A stretch of DNA of 64,000 nucleotides, taken from positions 930,001-994,000 of the forward strand of contig NZ_PREV01000027.1 in NCBI RefSeq assembly GCF_002959965.1, read 5' to 3'. Shown piece after piece: positions 56,329 through 64,000 of this stretch. This DNA comes from Microbulbifer pacificus. Its GTDB lineage: Bacteria; Pseudomonadota; Gammaproteobacteria; Pseudomonadales; Cellvibrionaceae. The notes beneath the pieces are model-generated. The model saw only the letters and a list, made by a program, of their open reading frames with translations. It ran no database searches and was not told the origin of the DNA. The position numbers and the translations under genes are program-made. The stretch's first letter is position 1. Each line of letters begins with the position of its first letter.

Positions 56329-58926
56329 ATGAACACCGAATTCCGCAAGAAACTCCCCGGCACAGACCTGGATTATTTCGACACTCGCGAGGCAGTCGAA
56401 AACATCCAGCCGGGTAGCTATGAAAAACTGCCGTATACCTCCCGTATCCTGGCAGAAAACCTCGTACGCCGCTGCGAACCCGAAAACCTCACCGCAGCCC
56501 TGAAGCAAATCATCGAACGCAAGCGCGACCTGGATTTCCCCTGGTTCCCCGCGCGCGTCGTCTGCCACGATATTCTCGGCCAGACCGCACTGGTGGATCT
56601 CGCCGGCCTGCGCGACGCCATCGCAGAGCAGGGCGGTGACCCCGCCAAAGTAAACCCGGTGGTGCCCACCCAGCTGATCGTCGACCACTCCCTGGCCGTC
56701 GAACACCCCGGTTTTGAAAAAAACGCGTTTGAAAAAAACCGCGAAGTCGAAGAGCGCCGCAACGAAGACCGCTTCCACTTCATCAACTGGACCAAGACCG
56801 CGTTTGAAAACGTCGACGTAATCCCGCCCGGCAACGGCATCATGCACCAGATCAACCTGGAAAAAATGTCTCCAGTGGTGCAGCAAAAAGACGGCGTCGC
56901 CTTCCCGGATACCTGCGTCGGCACCGACAGCCACACCCCGATGGTGGATGCGCTCGGCGTAATCTCCGTGGGCGTGGGCGGTTTAGAGGCCGAAAGCGTC
57001 ATGCTCGGCCGCGCCTCCTACATGCGCCTGCCCGACATCGTCGGCGTCGAGCTCACCGGCAAACTGCAGCCCGGTATCACCGGTACCGACATGGTACTGG
57101 CGCTGACCGAATTCCTGCGCCGCGAGCGCGTGGTAGGTGCCTATCTCGAATTCTTCGGCGAAGGCGCCTCCAGCCTGAGCCTGGGCGACCGCGCCACCAT
57201 CGCCAACATGACGCCCGAATACGGCGCCACCGCCGGCATGTTCGCCATCGACGAGCAGACCATCGACTACCTGAAGCTCACCGGCCGCGACGACGCGCAG
57301 GTAGCCCTGGTAGAAAAATTTGCGAAAGAAACCGGTCTGTGGGCGGATTCTTTGAAAGACGCCGAATACGAGCGCGTGCTCAAGTTCGACCTCTCTTCCG
57401 TAGGCCGCAACCTCGCCGGCCCGTCCAACCCGCACGCGCTGCTGCCGGTATCCGAACTGGCCAACCGTGGTATCGCCAAAGAGTGGAAGGAAGAAGAGGG
57501 CCTGATGCCGGACGGCGCGGTGATCATTGCCGCGATCACCAGCTGCACCAACACCAGCAACCCGCGCAACATGATTGCCGCGGGCCTTATTGCGCGCAAC
57601 GCCAACAAGCTCGGCCTGACCCGCAAGCCCTGGGTAAAAACCTCCCTGGCACCGGGCTCCAAAACTGTAAAAATGTACCTGGAAGAAGCCGACCTGCTGC
57701 CAGAACTACAGCAACTGGGCTTCGACGTAGTCGCGTTTGCCTGCACCACCTGTAACGGCATGAGCGGCGCGCTGGACCCGGTGATCCAGAAAGAAGTGAT
57801 CGACCGCGACCTGTACGCCACCGCGGTACTGTCCGGCAACCGCAACTTCGACGGCCGTATCCACCCCTACGCCAAGCAGGCGTTCCTGGCTTCGCCGCCA
57901 CTTGTTGTGGCCTACGCCATCGCCGGCACCATCCGCTTCGATATCGAAAAAGACGCCCTGGGTTACGACAAAGGCGGCAACCCGGTCACCCTGAAAGATA
58001 TCTGGCCTAGCGACGAAGAGATCGACGCGATCGTCAAACAGAGCGTGAAGCCGGAGCAGTTCCGCGAGGTCTACATCCCAATGTTCGACCTGAATAAAGC
58101 GGAAGCTGAGAAGGGCGAGCCCCTGTACAACTGGCGCCCGCAGAGCACCTACATCCGCCGCCCGCCGTACTGGGAAGGCGCACTCGCCGGTGAGCGCACA
58201 TTGAAAGGCATGCGCCCGCTGGCGGTGCTAGGTGACAACATCACCACCGACCACCTGTCGCCGTCCAACGCCATCCTGGCCAGCAGTGCCGCCGGTGAAT
58301 ACCTAGCGAAAATGGGCCTGCCGGAAGAGGATTTCAACTCCTACGCCACCCACCGCGGCGATCACCTCACCGCTCAGCGCGCCACCTTCGCCAACCCGAA
58401 ACTGTTGAACGAAATGGTGCGCAGCGAAAACGGTGAAGTGAAGCAGGGCTCGCTGGCCCGCGTCGAGCCGGAAGGCAAAGTCACCCGCATGTGGGAAGCC
58501 ATCGAAACCTACATGGACCGCAAGCAGCCGCTGATCATTATCGCCGGCGCCGACTACGGCCAGGGCTCCTCCCGCGACTGGGCCGCCAAAGGCGTGCGCC
58601 TCGCCGGAGTGGAAGCGATCGTGGCGGAAGGCTTCGAGCGCATTCACCGCACCAATCTGATCGGCATGGGCGTGCTGCCGCTGGAGTTCCTGCCGGGCAC
58701 CACCCGCACGACCCTCGGCATCGACGGCACCGAAACCTATGACGTGGTCGGTGAGCGCACCCCGGGCGCAACCCTGACACTGCTGATCCACCGCAAGGAT
58801 GGTGAGACCGTAGAAGTGCCGGTGAAATGCCGCCTGGATACCGCAGAAGAAGTTTCCATTTACGAAGCCGGCGGTGTACTGCAGCGCTTCGCCAAGGACT
58901 TCCTCGAAGCGGAGGCAACAGCCTGA
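56329..58926 (+). CDS. acnD: Fe/S-dependent 2-methylcitrate dehydratase AcnD
   Basis: Aconitase-family enzyme that dehydrates 2-methylcitrate (to an isomer of 2-methylaconitate needing PrpF), replacing PrpD. 865 aa. [4Fe-4S] cysteines in ITSCTNTSNP and FACTTCNGMSG; VGTDSHTPMVDALGV and DYGQGSSRDWAAKG are aconitase active-site motifs. Start at ATG 56329 (NTEFRKKLPGTDLDYFDTREAVE); the frame is open to 56239 but that part is REP sequence. 2 bp to prpF. Confidence 0.95.
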   Translation: MNTEFRKKLPGTDLDYFDTREAVENIQPGSYEKLPYTSRILAENLVRRCEPENLTAALKQIIERKRDLDFPWFPARVVCHDILGQTALVDLAGLRDAIAEQGGDPAKVNPVVPTQLIVDHSLAVEHPGFEKNAFEKNREVEERRNEDRFHFINWTKTAFENVDVIPPGNGIMHQINLEKMSPVVQQKDGVAFPDTCVGTDSHTPMVDALGVISVGVGGLEAESVMLGRASYMRLPDIVGVELTGKLQPGITGTDMVLALTEFLRRERVVGAYLEFFGEGASSLSLGDRATIANMTPEYGATAGMFAIDEQTIDYLKLTGRDDAQVALVEKFAKETGLWADSLKDAEYERVLKFDLSSVGRNLAGPSNPHALLPVSELANRGIAKEWKEEEGLMPDGAVIIAAITSCTNTSNPRNMIAAGLIARNANKLGLTRKPWVKTSLAPGSKTVKMYLEEADLLPELQQLGFDVVAFACTTCNGMSGALDPVIQKEVIDRDLYATAVLSGNRNFDGRIHPYAKQAFLASPPLVVAYAIAGTIRFDIEKDALGYDKGGNPVTLKDIWPSDEEIDAIVKQSVKPEQFREVYIPMFDLNKAEAEKGEPLYNWRPQSTYIRRPPYWEGALAGERTLKGMRPLAVLGDNITTDHLSPSNAILASSAAGEYLAKMGLPEEDFNSYATHRGDHLTAQRATFANPKLLNEMVRSENGEVKQGSLARVEPEGKVTRMWEAIETYMDRKQPLIIIAGADYGQGSSRDWAAKGVRLAGVEAIVAEGFERIHRTNLIGMGVLPLEFLPGTTRTTLGIDGTETYDVVGERTPGATLTLLIHRKDGETVEVPVKCRLDTAEEVSIYEAGGVLQRFAKDFLEAEATA

Positions 58927-58928
58927 TC

Positions 58929-60140
58929 ATGACTTTTGCACCGCAGATCCCATCACCACAAATAAGGGTGCCCGCCACCTACATGCGTGGCGGCACCAGC
59001 AAGGGTGTGTTCTTCCGTCTGCAGGACCTCCCGGAATCCGCACAGGTTCCGGGCACCGCGCGCGACAACTTCCTGCTGCGGGTGATCGGCAGCCCCGATC
59101 CCTACGGCAAGCAGACCGACGGCATGGGCGGAGCCACCTCCAGCACCAGCAAAACCGTCATCCTGTCGAAGAGCGAGCAGCCGGAGCACGACGTGGATTA
59201 CCTGTTCGGTCAGGTCTCCATCGACAAGCCGTTCGTGGACTGGTCCGGCAACTGCGGCAACCTCACCGCCGCCGTCGGCGCCTTCGCCATCAACAGCGGT
59301 TTTGTCGATGCAGCGCGTGTTCCCGAAAACGGCATCTGCACCGTGCGCATCTGGCAGGCCAACATCAAAAAAACCATCATCGCCCACGTACCCATCACAA
59401 ATGGGGAAGTGCAGGAGACCGGTGATTTCGAGCTGGACGGCGTCACCTTCCCCGCGGCCGAGGTCCAGATCGAATTCATGGACCCGGCGGATGGGGCGGG
59501 GGCGGATGGTGAAAAGTCTTCCATGTTCCCCACCGGCAACCTGGTGGATGAACTGGAAGTGCCCGGCGTCGGTACGTTAAAGGCCACCATGATCAACGCC
59601 GGCATCCCGACCATCTTCGTCAACGCCGCGGATATCGGTTACACCGGCACCGAACTGCAGGAAGCCATCAACGGTGACGACAAGGCGCTGGCCATGTTCG
59701 AAACCATCCGCGCCCACGGCGCGGTGAAGATGGGCCTGATCGCAACCGTGGAAGAGGCAGCCGCTCGCCAGCATACCCCCAAGGTCGCGTTCGTCGCGGC
59801 CCCCAAGGGCTATGCGGCATCCAGCGGCAAGCAAGTGGACGCTGGTGAAATCGACCTGCTGGTGCGCGCGCTCTCAATGGGCAAACTGCACCACGCCATG
59901 ATGGGCACCGCCGCCGTCGCCATCGGCACCGCCGCCGCCATTCCCGGCACCCTGGTCAATCTGGCTGCGGGAGGAGGGGAACGCAATGCGGTGACCTTTG
60001 GCCACCCGTCCGGCACCTTGCGGGTTGGTGCGGAAGCGGAAATCACCAATGGGCAGTGGACGGCTACCAAGGCCATCATGAGCCGCAGTGCGCGGATTTT
60101 GATGGAAGGGTGGGTGCGGGTACCAGGCGACTGCTTCTAA
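58929..60140 (+). CDS. prpF: 2-Methylaconitate cis-trans isomerase PrpF
   Basis: Isomerises the AcnD product so that it can be rehydrated to 2-methylisocitrate. 403 aa from ATG 58929; a diaminopimelate-epimerase-like fold. PATYMRGGTSKGVFFRL is the family opening; DWSGNCGNLTAAVGAFAI and GGERNAVTFGHPSGTLRVGA hold active-site residues. Last gene of the operon; the AcnD-PrpF pair accounts for the absence of prpD. A clean terminator follows. Confidence 0.95.
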   Translation: MTFAPQIPSPQIRVPATYMRGGTSKGVFFRLQDLPESAQVPGTARDNFLLRVIGSPDPYGKQTDGMGGATSSTSKTVILSKSEQPEHDVDYLFGQVSIDKPFVDWSGNCGNLTAAVGAFAINSGFVDAARVPENGICTVRIWQANIKKTIIAHVPITNGEVQETGDFELDGVTFPAAEVQIEFMDPADGAGADGEKSSMFPTGNLVDELEVPGVGTLKATMINAGIPTIFVNAADIGYTGTELQEAINGDDKALAMFETIRAHGAVKMGLIATVEEAAARQHTPKVAFVAAPKGYAASSGKQVDAGEIDLLVRALSMGKLHHAMMGTAAVAIGTAAAIPGTLVNLAAGGGERNAVTFGHPSGTLRVGAEAEITNGQWTATKAIMSRSARILMEGWVRVPGDCF

Positions 60141-60594
60141 TTCGCTTGCAGTAGAAACCGGGAATAGCGGTGAGAGCTGTCTAAGCTGACTTCGAATGTC
60201 GAAAAAGCGAGCCTCAATTGAGGCTCGCTTTTTTTATATTTACAAGAAGTCGTCGAAAATTTAGGCAGGTTACGGCGGGAAACTCCTAGATCAGCAATGT
60301 TCGACATTGAGTTCCTCGGGGTTAGGTTAAGTCATTGACTTAAAAGACAATTGAAATACTATCGAATGTAGGTCTAACCAGAAGCATATAGGTGATTTAT
60401 AGTTTAATTTGAATAGATGTATGGGGGCACTGATGACTATTTGATTTGTAGTGTTTTCGGTTGTGCAGGCCTCGAGGCGATCAGGGTTATAAAAATTCTA
60501 ATTATATAAATGTGTCTATTGAAAAAACCGTATGTTTTTCGTGCTAATCAGTGGAAGTGGGAGAAATAAGGTGAATAAAGAGGAAGTTCGATAG
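60141..60594. other. 454-bp gap at the composition boundary
   Basis: After the prpF terminator the sequence turns AT-rich with no credible gene until 60595. I see no tRNA, integrase, or direct repeat marking an insertion site. Promoter of the following gene pair is probably here but not identifiable by eye. Confidence 0.55.
60207..60235 (+). terminator. Rho-independent terminator after prpF
   Basis: Perfect palindromic stem GCGAGCCTCAA / TTGAGGCTCGC (60207-60228) followed by TTTTTTT, with an A-run on the other side. It ends the prp operon. Confidence 0.92.
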
Positions 60595-60963
60595 GTGGAA
60601 GCGTTCATAGTGCCTGCGCTCTTGGTATTGCTAAGTGCGGTGTTAAGGAGCTTTATAGTGAACAAAAGTAGTACGCCAACCATATTAGGCGAAATTGGGT
60701 TGGGTCTACCTGTAGATCTTACTTTTGTAGCACTTTCAGTAGCCATTTCTTCAGCGGCAATGATTCAGTATTGGTTGGATAATCGAGCCACGCTAATAGT
60801 CGGGATATTGTTAGTGGCGGCGTTTCAATTAGGGGCGTTGTATAGGCCGTGCAAAGAATACATTGATGAAGATAAAAATTGGAATTCGTTCGGCTTGTGG
60901 TTCTTGAATGTACTTATTACGTTTGGTGTTTTTAGTTTCTTGGTTTTTAAGGTGGTGAGGTGA
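60595..60963 (+). CDS. Small multi-span membrane protein, unknown
   Basis: A 122-aa protein starting at GTG with AGGAAG 8 bp before it. Three to four membrane segments are visible: FIVPALLVLLSAVLRSFIV, PVDLTFVALSVAISSAAMI, ATLIVGILLVAAFQLGALY and FGLWFLNVLITFGVFSFLVF. No motif recognised. AT-rich with ATA and TTA codons, unlike the upstream genes. Its stop overlaps the start of the next gene (TGATG), so the two are coupled and probably form one functional unit at the inner membrane. Confidence 0.75.
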   Translation: MEAFIVPALLVLLSAVLRSFIVNKSSTPTILGEIGLGLPVDLTFVALSVAISSAAMIQYWLDNRATLIVGILLVAAFQLGALYRPCKEYIDEDKNWNSFGLWFLNVLITFGVFSFLVFKVVR

Positions 60964-61676
60964 TGGGAGGCATGAGTTCATTTGAATTTATTGTAGCATT
61001 TGCCATCTTAATGCTAGCTATGACAGCACTTATGGCATTGATGTTTTATACAATGCAAAAGAAAAGAGAGTCACGTTATAACGAAGAGAAGATGAGGATT
61101 GAGCTTGACTTACTTCGTCACAATGTCGAGTCAGAAATATATGGATTGAACAAAAGACTTAGTAAAACTTCAGCGAGATTTGAGGACGCATACCACCTTC
61201 AGTTGGATGGCAACAAGGGCTCAATCGAGTCAGAGAAATCAAGTATTGCCCTGAACGGTTTTTTAAAAAGTGCTGGTCTCAATAAATCCGACCTAATTGA
61301 AAAAGATTTCGTGTTTGTACTTACGCCGTTTCATAGTGAATTTGATGAAGTTTATGAAGTTATCAAGTCTATATGCAAAAAAGCAGACATTAGGTGCATT
61401 CGAGGAGATGAGCAAAATTTTAAAGGCGATATTTTCTCGCATGTTCTAAAGAATCTAGTTCAGGCAAAAGTTGTTGTTGCAAATCTTGGGGGGAGAAACC
61501 CTAATGTACTCTATGAGCTCGGGTTGGCGCACGCATTTGATAAAACAACAATTCTAGTTTCCCAGCTGCTCGATGAATTACCAGTAGATATTAAGTCAAA
61601 AAGAGTCGTTACATACAAAGACTTTGCTGACTTAAAAAGCGTTCTTCCGGTAGAGTTGCTTAAGGCAATGAAATAG
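60963..61676 (+). CDS. Membrane-anchored TIR/deoxyribosyltransferase-like (DRHyd) protein
   Basis: A 237-aa protein: N-terminal membrane helix (FEFIVAFAILMLAMTALMALMFY), a charged probable coiled coil (KKRESRYNEEKMRIELDLLRHNVESEI), then a cytoplasmic alpha/beta domain from ~110. The domain has FVFVLTPFHSEFDEVYEVI, then AKVVVANLGGRNPNVLYELGLAHAF and TTILVSQ. The N-P-N-V-x-Y-E-x-G pattern with its Glu (about residue 185) is that of nucleoside 2-deoxyribosyltransferase/TIR-like domains, used as nucleotide- or NAD-cleaving effectors in bacterial conflict systems. Activity is inferred, not shown. ATG 60963 preferred; GTG 60960 directly precedes it. Coupled to the upstream membrane protein. Confidence 0.72.
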   Translation: MGGMSSFEFIVAFAILMLAMTALMALMFYTMQKKRESRYNEEKMRIELDLLRHNVESEIYGLNKRLSKTSARFEDAYHLQLDGNKGSIESEKSSIALNGFLKSAGLNKSDLIEKDFVFVLTPFHSEFDEVYEVIKSICKKADIRCIRGDEQNFKGDIFSHVLKNLVQAKVVVANLGGRNPNVLYELGLAHAFDKTTILVSQLLDELPVDIKSKRVVTYKDFADLKSVLPVELLKAMK

Positions 61677-61684
61677 ATTTAACA

Positions 61685-61733
61685 AATCCAAGCCCCAGGG
61701 CGTAGAGACGCCGTGTACGTGCTTGGGGTGATT
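61685..61733. repeat. Nested hairpin between two island genes
   Basis: Nested complementary blocks: AAT/ATT outside, CCAAGC (61688-61693) with GCTTGG (61721-61726), and GGCGT (61699-61703) with ACGCC (61708-61712) around AGAG. No T-tract follows, so not a standard terminator. Possibly a structured RNA or recombination site; see rejected attC idea. Confidence 0.5.
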
Positions 61734-61765
61734 AATACTCAGACTGTATAAGCAAGGAATCCGAT

Positions 61766-62065
61766 ATGGCATCTTCGGAATTGATATCAGAAGTACATCG
61801 CACAATTGAGGTCTATGAAGAGGCCATCGGAAATTTTGCTGGTCGAACTAGGCAAATGCTAAATGATAATGGCTACATACCGGCTCTTTCTCGTCTAGTG
61901 CAAAGCCCAGATCTACAAACTGGTTTTAGAGTGCTCCGCGATCGTGGAGACCTTAGAAATACTTTTGAGGCTGTTATTGTTCAGTTTTCAACCGAGTTCA
62001 GTGCGGAAGTTGTTGAAGCTGCACAATGGCGTTTGGATAATGCTGATGAACTGCTGCGAATCTAG
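61766..62065 (+). CDS. Small protein of unknown function, island gene
   Basis: A 99-aa, probably all-helical soluble protein (MASSELISEVHRTIEVYEEAIGNFAGRTRQ...) with a good ribosome-binding site AAGGAA. No recognised domain. 48 bp upstream of the DUF2971 gene and probably cotranscribed with it. It could be an accessory or small partner protein, but nothing in the sequence proves this. Confidence 0.6.
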   Translation: MASSELISEVHRTIEVYEEAIGNFAGRTRQMLNDNGYIPALSRLVQSPDLQTGFRVLRDRGDLRNTFEAVIVQFSTEFSAEVVEAAQWRLDNADELLRI

Positions 62066-62113
62066 GGAATTGCTTAATAAAATCAAACCAGTAACGCCAC
62101 TTCGTGAGAGCTT

Positions 62114-62989
62114 ATGGAAGATCTTCGTGCACCGGAAAGGCTATTTAAGTATCTCTCGCCGGCCCGCATCAACATACTTTCTGATCAATTGATCCGCTAC
62201 ACACCGTTAGGAGCATTCAATGATCCATTCGAAGGAAGGCCAGAGATTAAGGGGCTGGCTTCAAAAGAAGTAGCTCTCTCTTCTTTCGCTGAAACAATTC
62301 CCGGTGAGCTTCAGGCCGTTTACAACTATTTTCCGGCTGAAGTCAGAGCGCGTCTTTCCCTTGAGCAGTGGATTCAGTCTTCAACACCATTTATGCAAAA
62401 GCAGCAAGACCAATTTCTGGCGATGCTTGGGACCTTGTCAAAGCAATTTATTTCATCAATTCCTAACAAGTTAGATGACGTGCTGGGAGTTCTTTCTCTG
62501 TGTGAAGTTCCAAACAGTCTTCTCATGTGGGCTCACTACGCTGCGAGCCATACGGGATTTGTGTTGGAGCTTGACCCAGGACATCCATATTTTAATGCTC
62601 GTAGATCTGATCAAGACGAGTTTGGCTATCTTCGCCAAGTTAAGTATCGAGATACTCGCCCTAGCGCCAGCCTTATTGATCTAGACGGGACAGAGATGTT
62701 CTTGGTTAAAAGCAAAGAGTGGTTCTATGAGCGTGAGTGGAGAGTGCTTCGACCTCTCAAAGATGCGCACCATGTTGTTAATTCAATTACCGAGAATATT
62801 CATTTGTTTCAGTTGCCAACAGATTCGATTAAGACAGTTATTCTTGGGGCAAGGGCATCAAGTACGCTTGAGGATCAGGCGCGCCTAGCAATTTCTACAA
62901 ACAGTAACATGTCTCACGTTCAACTACTTAAATGTATCCCGGATGAGTCTCACTTTAAGATCAATATTGTTGCGGGTGAAAATATATGA
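62114..62989 (+). CDS. DUF2971 domain protein
   Basis: A 291-aa cytoplasmic protein with the family pattern: LFKYLSPARINILSDQLIRYTPLGAFNDPFEGRPE near the start, SLCEVPNSLLMWAHYAASHTGFVLELDP in the middle, and SKEWFYEREWRVLRPL with TVILGARA near the end. DUF2971 proteins are scattered, often in accessory and phage-defence neighbourhoods; their activity is not established to my knowledge. The conserved MWAHYA-x-x-H-x-G-x-x-x-x-(F/L) and W-x-x-E-x-E-W-R residues look like an active site. AT-rich codon use. Confidence 0.82.
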   Translation: MEDLRAPERLFKYLSPARINILSDQLIRYTPLGAFNDPFEGRPEIKGLASKEVALSSFAETIPGELQAVYNYFPAEVRARLSLEQWIQSSTPFMQKQQDQFLAMLGTLSKQFISSIPNKLDDVLGVLSLCEVPNSLLMWAHYAASHTGFVLELDPGHPYFNARRSDQDEFGYLRQVKYRDTRPSASLIDLDGTEMFLVKSKEWFYEREWRVLRPLKDAHHVVNSITENIHLFQLPTDSIKTVILGARASSTLEDQARLAISTNSNMSHVQLLKCIPDESHFKINIVAGENI

Positions 62990-63130
62990 GGCTGTGTCAA
63001 CCTTAGGTTGTTAATTTATTTTAATTGTGTCGTGGGGAAAGGTTCTGTCGATCACATTTATTTAATTTAATGTTTGTTGCCAAATGATCACTTCGGTTTT
63101 TCGATTAATATTTTTCACTAAGGAAAGGCT
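62990..63130. other. 141-bp AT-rich gap before the GHKL ATPase gene
   Basis: Very AT-rich; no hairpin with T-run and no clear promoter hexamers. AAGGAAAG just before 63131 is the ribosome-binding site of the next gene. Confidence 0.4.
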
Positions 63131-64000
63131 ATGGCTCTGGATATAAGGGGTGGTCTAAAGAATACGAGCATAAGTTCAAATCGATATGTGGTTTTGGAAG
63201 AGCTGGTCTCAAATGCAATTGACTCATATCTCATTCGAAAAAATAGTGAGGAGCTCCTGCCAGATCTCAAGATAGATATAGATGTAGAAGTCACCAACTC
63301 AACCTTATTTAATGATTGTCAGCATGACGTTAAGTTGAAGTGTACAGATAATGGGGCTGGGTTTGGTGATGACCAGATTCGTGCGTTTGTCACGAAGGAT
63401 TCAACATATAAAGACTACTTGAATATTCAAGGGATTGGTAAGTGTAAAGGGGCGGGAAGGATTCAATATTTTCATTTTTTTAGGAATTTTCACGTCGATA
63501 GCATATTTTTTTCTGGCGATAAATATCTAAGGCGCACTATAAGCACGAATGAAAATATTCATGAGATAACAGAGCAAAGTTTCAAAACTGAAAATACGGA
63601 GGAGGAATCTTTAAGAACGATTGTCTCTGTTAACTCGTTTAAAGATGTGTTCAATGATAAGGGTTTTAGTGGATCGAATATTGCAGCGGACTTTTCTGCG
63701 CCGGCGATACATCGGTACCTGTATTTAACGTTTATGCAGCGATTTATTATTCTGAAAAAAATAATTGGCGATTTCACAATAACAATAAATTCGACAGATA
63801 ACGAATCTACACAATCCGCTGTTATTAAGTCGGATGATTTGCCATCTCCAGTTTCTGTTGAATCAGTACCGCTTTGTTGCTCGCATGGTCGAAGTGTCGA
63901 CGATGCACCGATCTCTCTTAGGGTTACTCGTTATTCGCTCCCATATTCGTCGTTTAGCGATTTTGGGCACGAAGTTGCACTTTGTGCAAATTCTGCTTTA
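63131..64000 (+). CDS. GHKL (Hsp90/MutL-like) ATPase-domain protein, 3' partial
   Basis: The frame from ATG 63131 is open to the window end (290 codons seen). The N-terminus has the Bergerat ATP fold: N-box EELVSNAIDSY (E24, N28, D31), G1 box TDNGAGF (D73, G75, G77) and G2-like GIGKCKGAG (101-109). The opening DIRGGLKNTSISSNRYVVLEELVSNAIDS resembles a family of stand-alone ATP-binding proteins common in accessory regions. The downstream part is not recognised, and the C-terminus, which would show any effector domain, is missing. Good ribosome-binding site AAGGAAAG. Confidence 0.8.
   Translation, partial: MALDIRGGLKNTSISSNRYVVLEELVSNAIDSYLIRKNSEELLPDLKIDIDVEVTNSTLFNDCQHDVKLKCTDNGAGFGDDQIRAFVTKDSTYKDYLNIQGIGKCKGAGRIQYFHFFRNFHVDSIFFSGDKYLRRTISTNENIHEITEQSFKTENTEEESLRTIVSVNSFKDVFNDKGFSGSNIAADFSAPAIHRYLYLTFMQRFIILKKIIGDFTITINSTDNESTQSAVIKSDDLPSPVSVESVPLCCSHGRSVDDAPISLRVTRYSLPYSSFSDFGHEVALCANSAL

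Noticed and set aside
55027..56934. Antisense ORF of 635 codons over prpC and acnD start
   Set aside because: Runs across two clear sense genes and the REP elements; no family features.
60516..60746. Short minus-strand ORF at the island border
   Set aside because: Lies antisense to the credible GTG-started membrane-protein gene, which has a good ribosome-binding site and coupling to the next gene.
61681..61740. Possible integron attC site between island genes
   Set aside because: There is a nested hairpin, but no GTTRRRY/RYYYAAC core pair at its ends and no integrase or cassette array in view.
63559..63777. Minus-strand 72-codon ORF inside the GHKL gene
   Set aside because: Antisense to a continuous open frame with clear ATPase motifs.

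Overview
The window reads as a chromosomal segment of a marine-type gammaproteobacterium, most likely of the Cellvibrionales/Microbulbifer kind. This is inference from protein character, the high GC of most of the window, and a gene order that follows the Pseudomonas aeruginosa block running from pyrD-rmf-rlmKL through topA-lexA-psrA-nagZ and mfd-gap-nqrA-F-apbE-nqrM-sthA to lolCDE. Almost all of 1-60,140 is conserved core genome. The last ~3.8 kb is AT-rich and looks acquired.

Layout. 1-9,010: NAD-glutamate dehydrogenase (5' end cut by the window), pyrD, rmf and rlmKL. 9,140-13,988: a Ser/Thr phosphorylation module (membrane kinase with PEGA and sulfatase-modifying-factor-like domains, tail-anchored PP2C phosphatase, divergent double-FHA protein) plus a glutaredoxin-like protein. 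14,079-19,464: lytic transglycosylase, ABC-F protein Uup, a universal stress protein and a small membrane-anchored protein. 19,748-27,354: topA with a Lys/Ala-rich tail, two small topA-lexA neighbours, lexA with tandem SOS boxes, a LOG-family protein, psrA with a PsrA-type box, and nagZ. 27,457-35,112: MscS-type channel, cold-shock protein, DUF819 membrane protein, csiV and mfd.

35,457-46,603: glyceraldehyde-3-phosphate dehydrogenase with a HexR-like palindrome upstream, then the Na+-translocating NADH:quinone reductase operon nqrABCDEF with its flavinylation gene apbE and maturation gene nqrM, then sthA and a thioesterase. A 14-bp perfect terminator-like hairpin lies across the 5' end of the apbE frame. 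46,727-52,808: a small secreted protein, a membrane alpha/beta-hydrolase, the lipoprotein-release genes lolC-lolD-lolE and a DUF2062 protein. 53,229-60,140: the 2-methylcitrate (propionate) operon, GntR regulator-prpB-prpC-acnD-prpF, whose intergenic gaps carry seven REP palindromes beginning GTAG.

60,207-64,000: after a strong terminator behind prpF the base composition and codon use change abruptly (ATA, AGA and TTA codons become common). The genes are a small multi-membrane-span protein coupled to a membrane-anchored TIR/deoxyribosyltransferase-like protein, an unknown 99-aa protein, a DUF2971 protein, and the start of a GHKL (Hsp90/MutL-like) ATPase cut by the window end. This is the best candidate here for an uncharacterised anti-phage or other conflict system. 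That reading rests on domain types and context only. No rRNA, tRNA, CRISPR array or insertion sequence was recognised.
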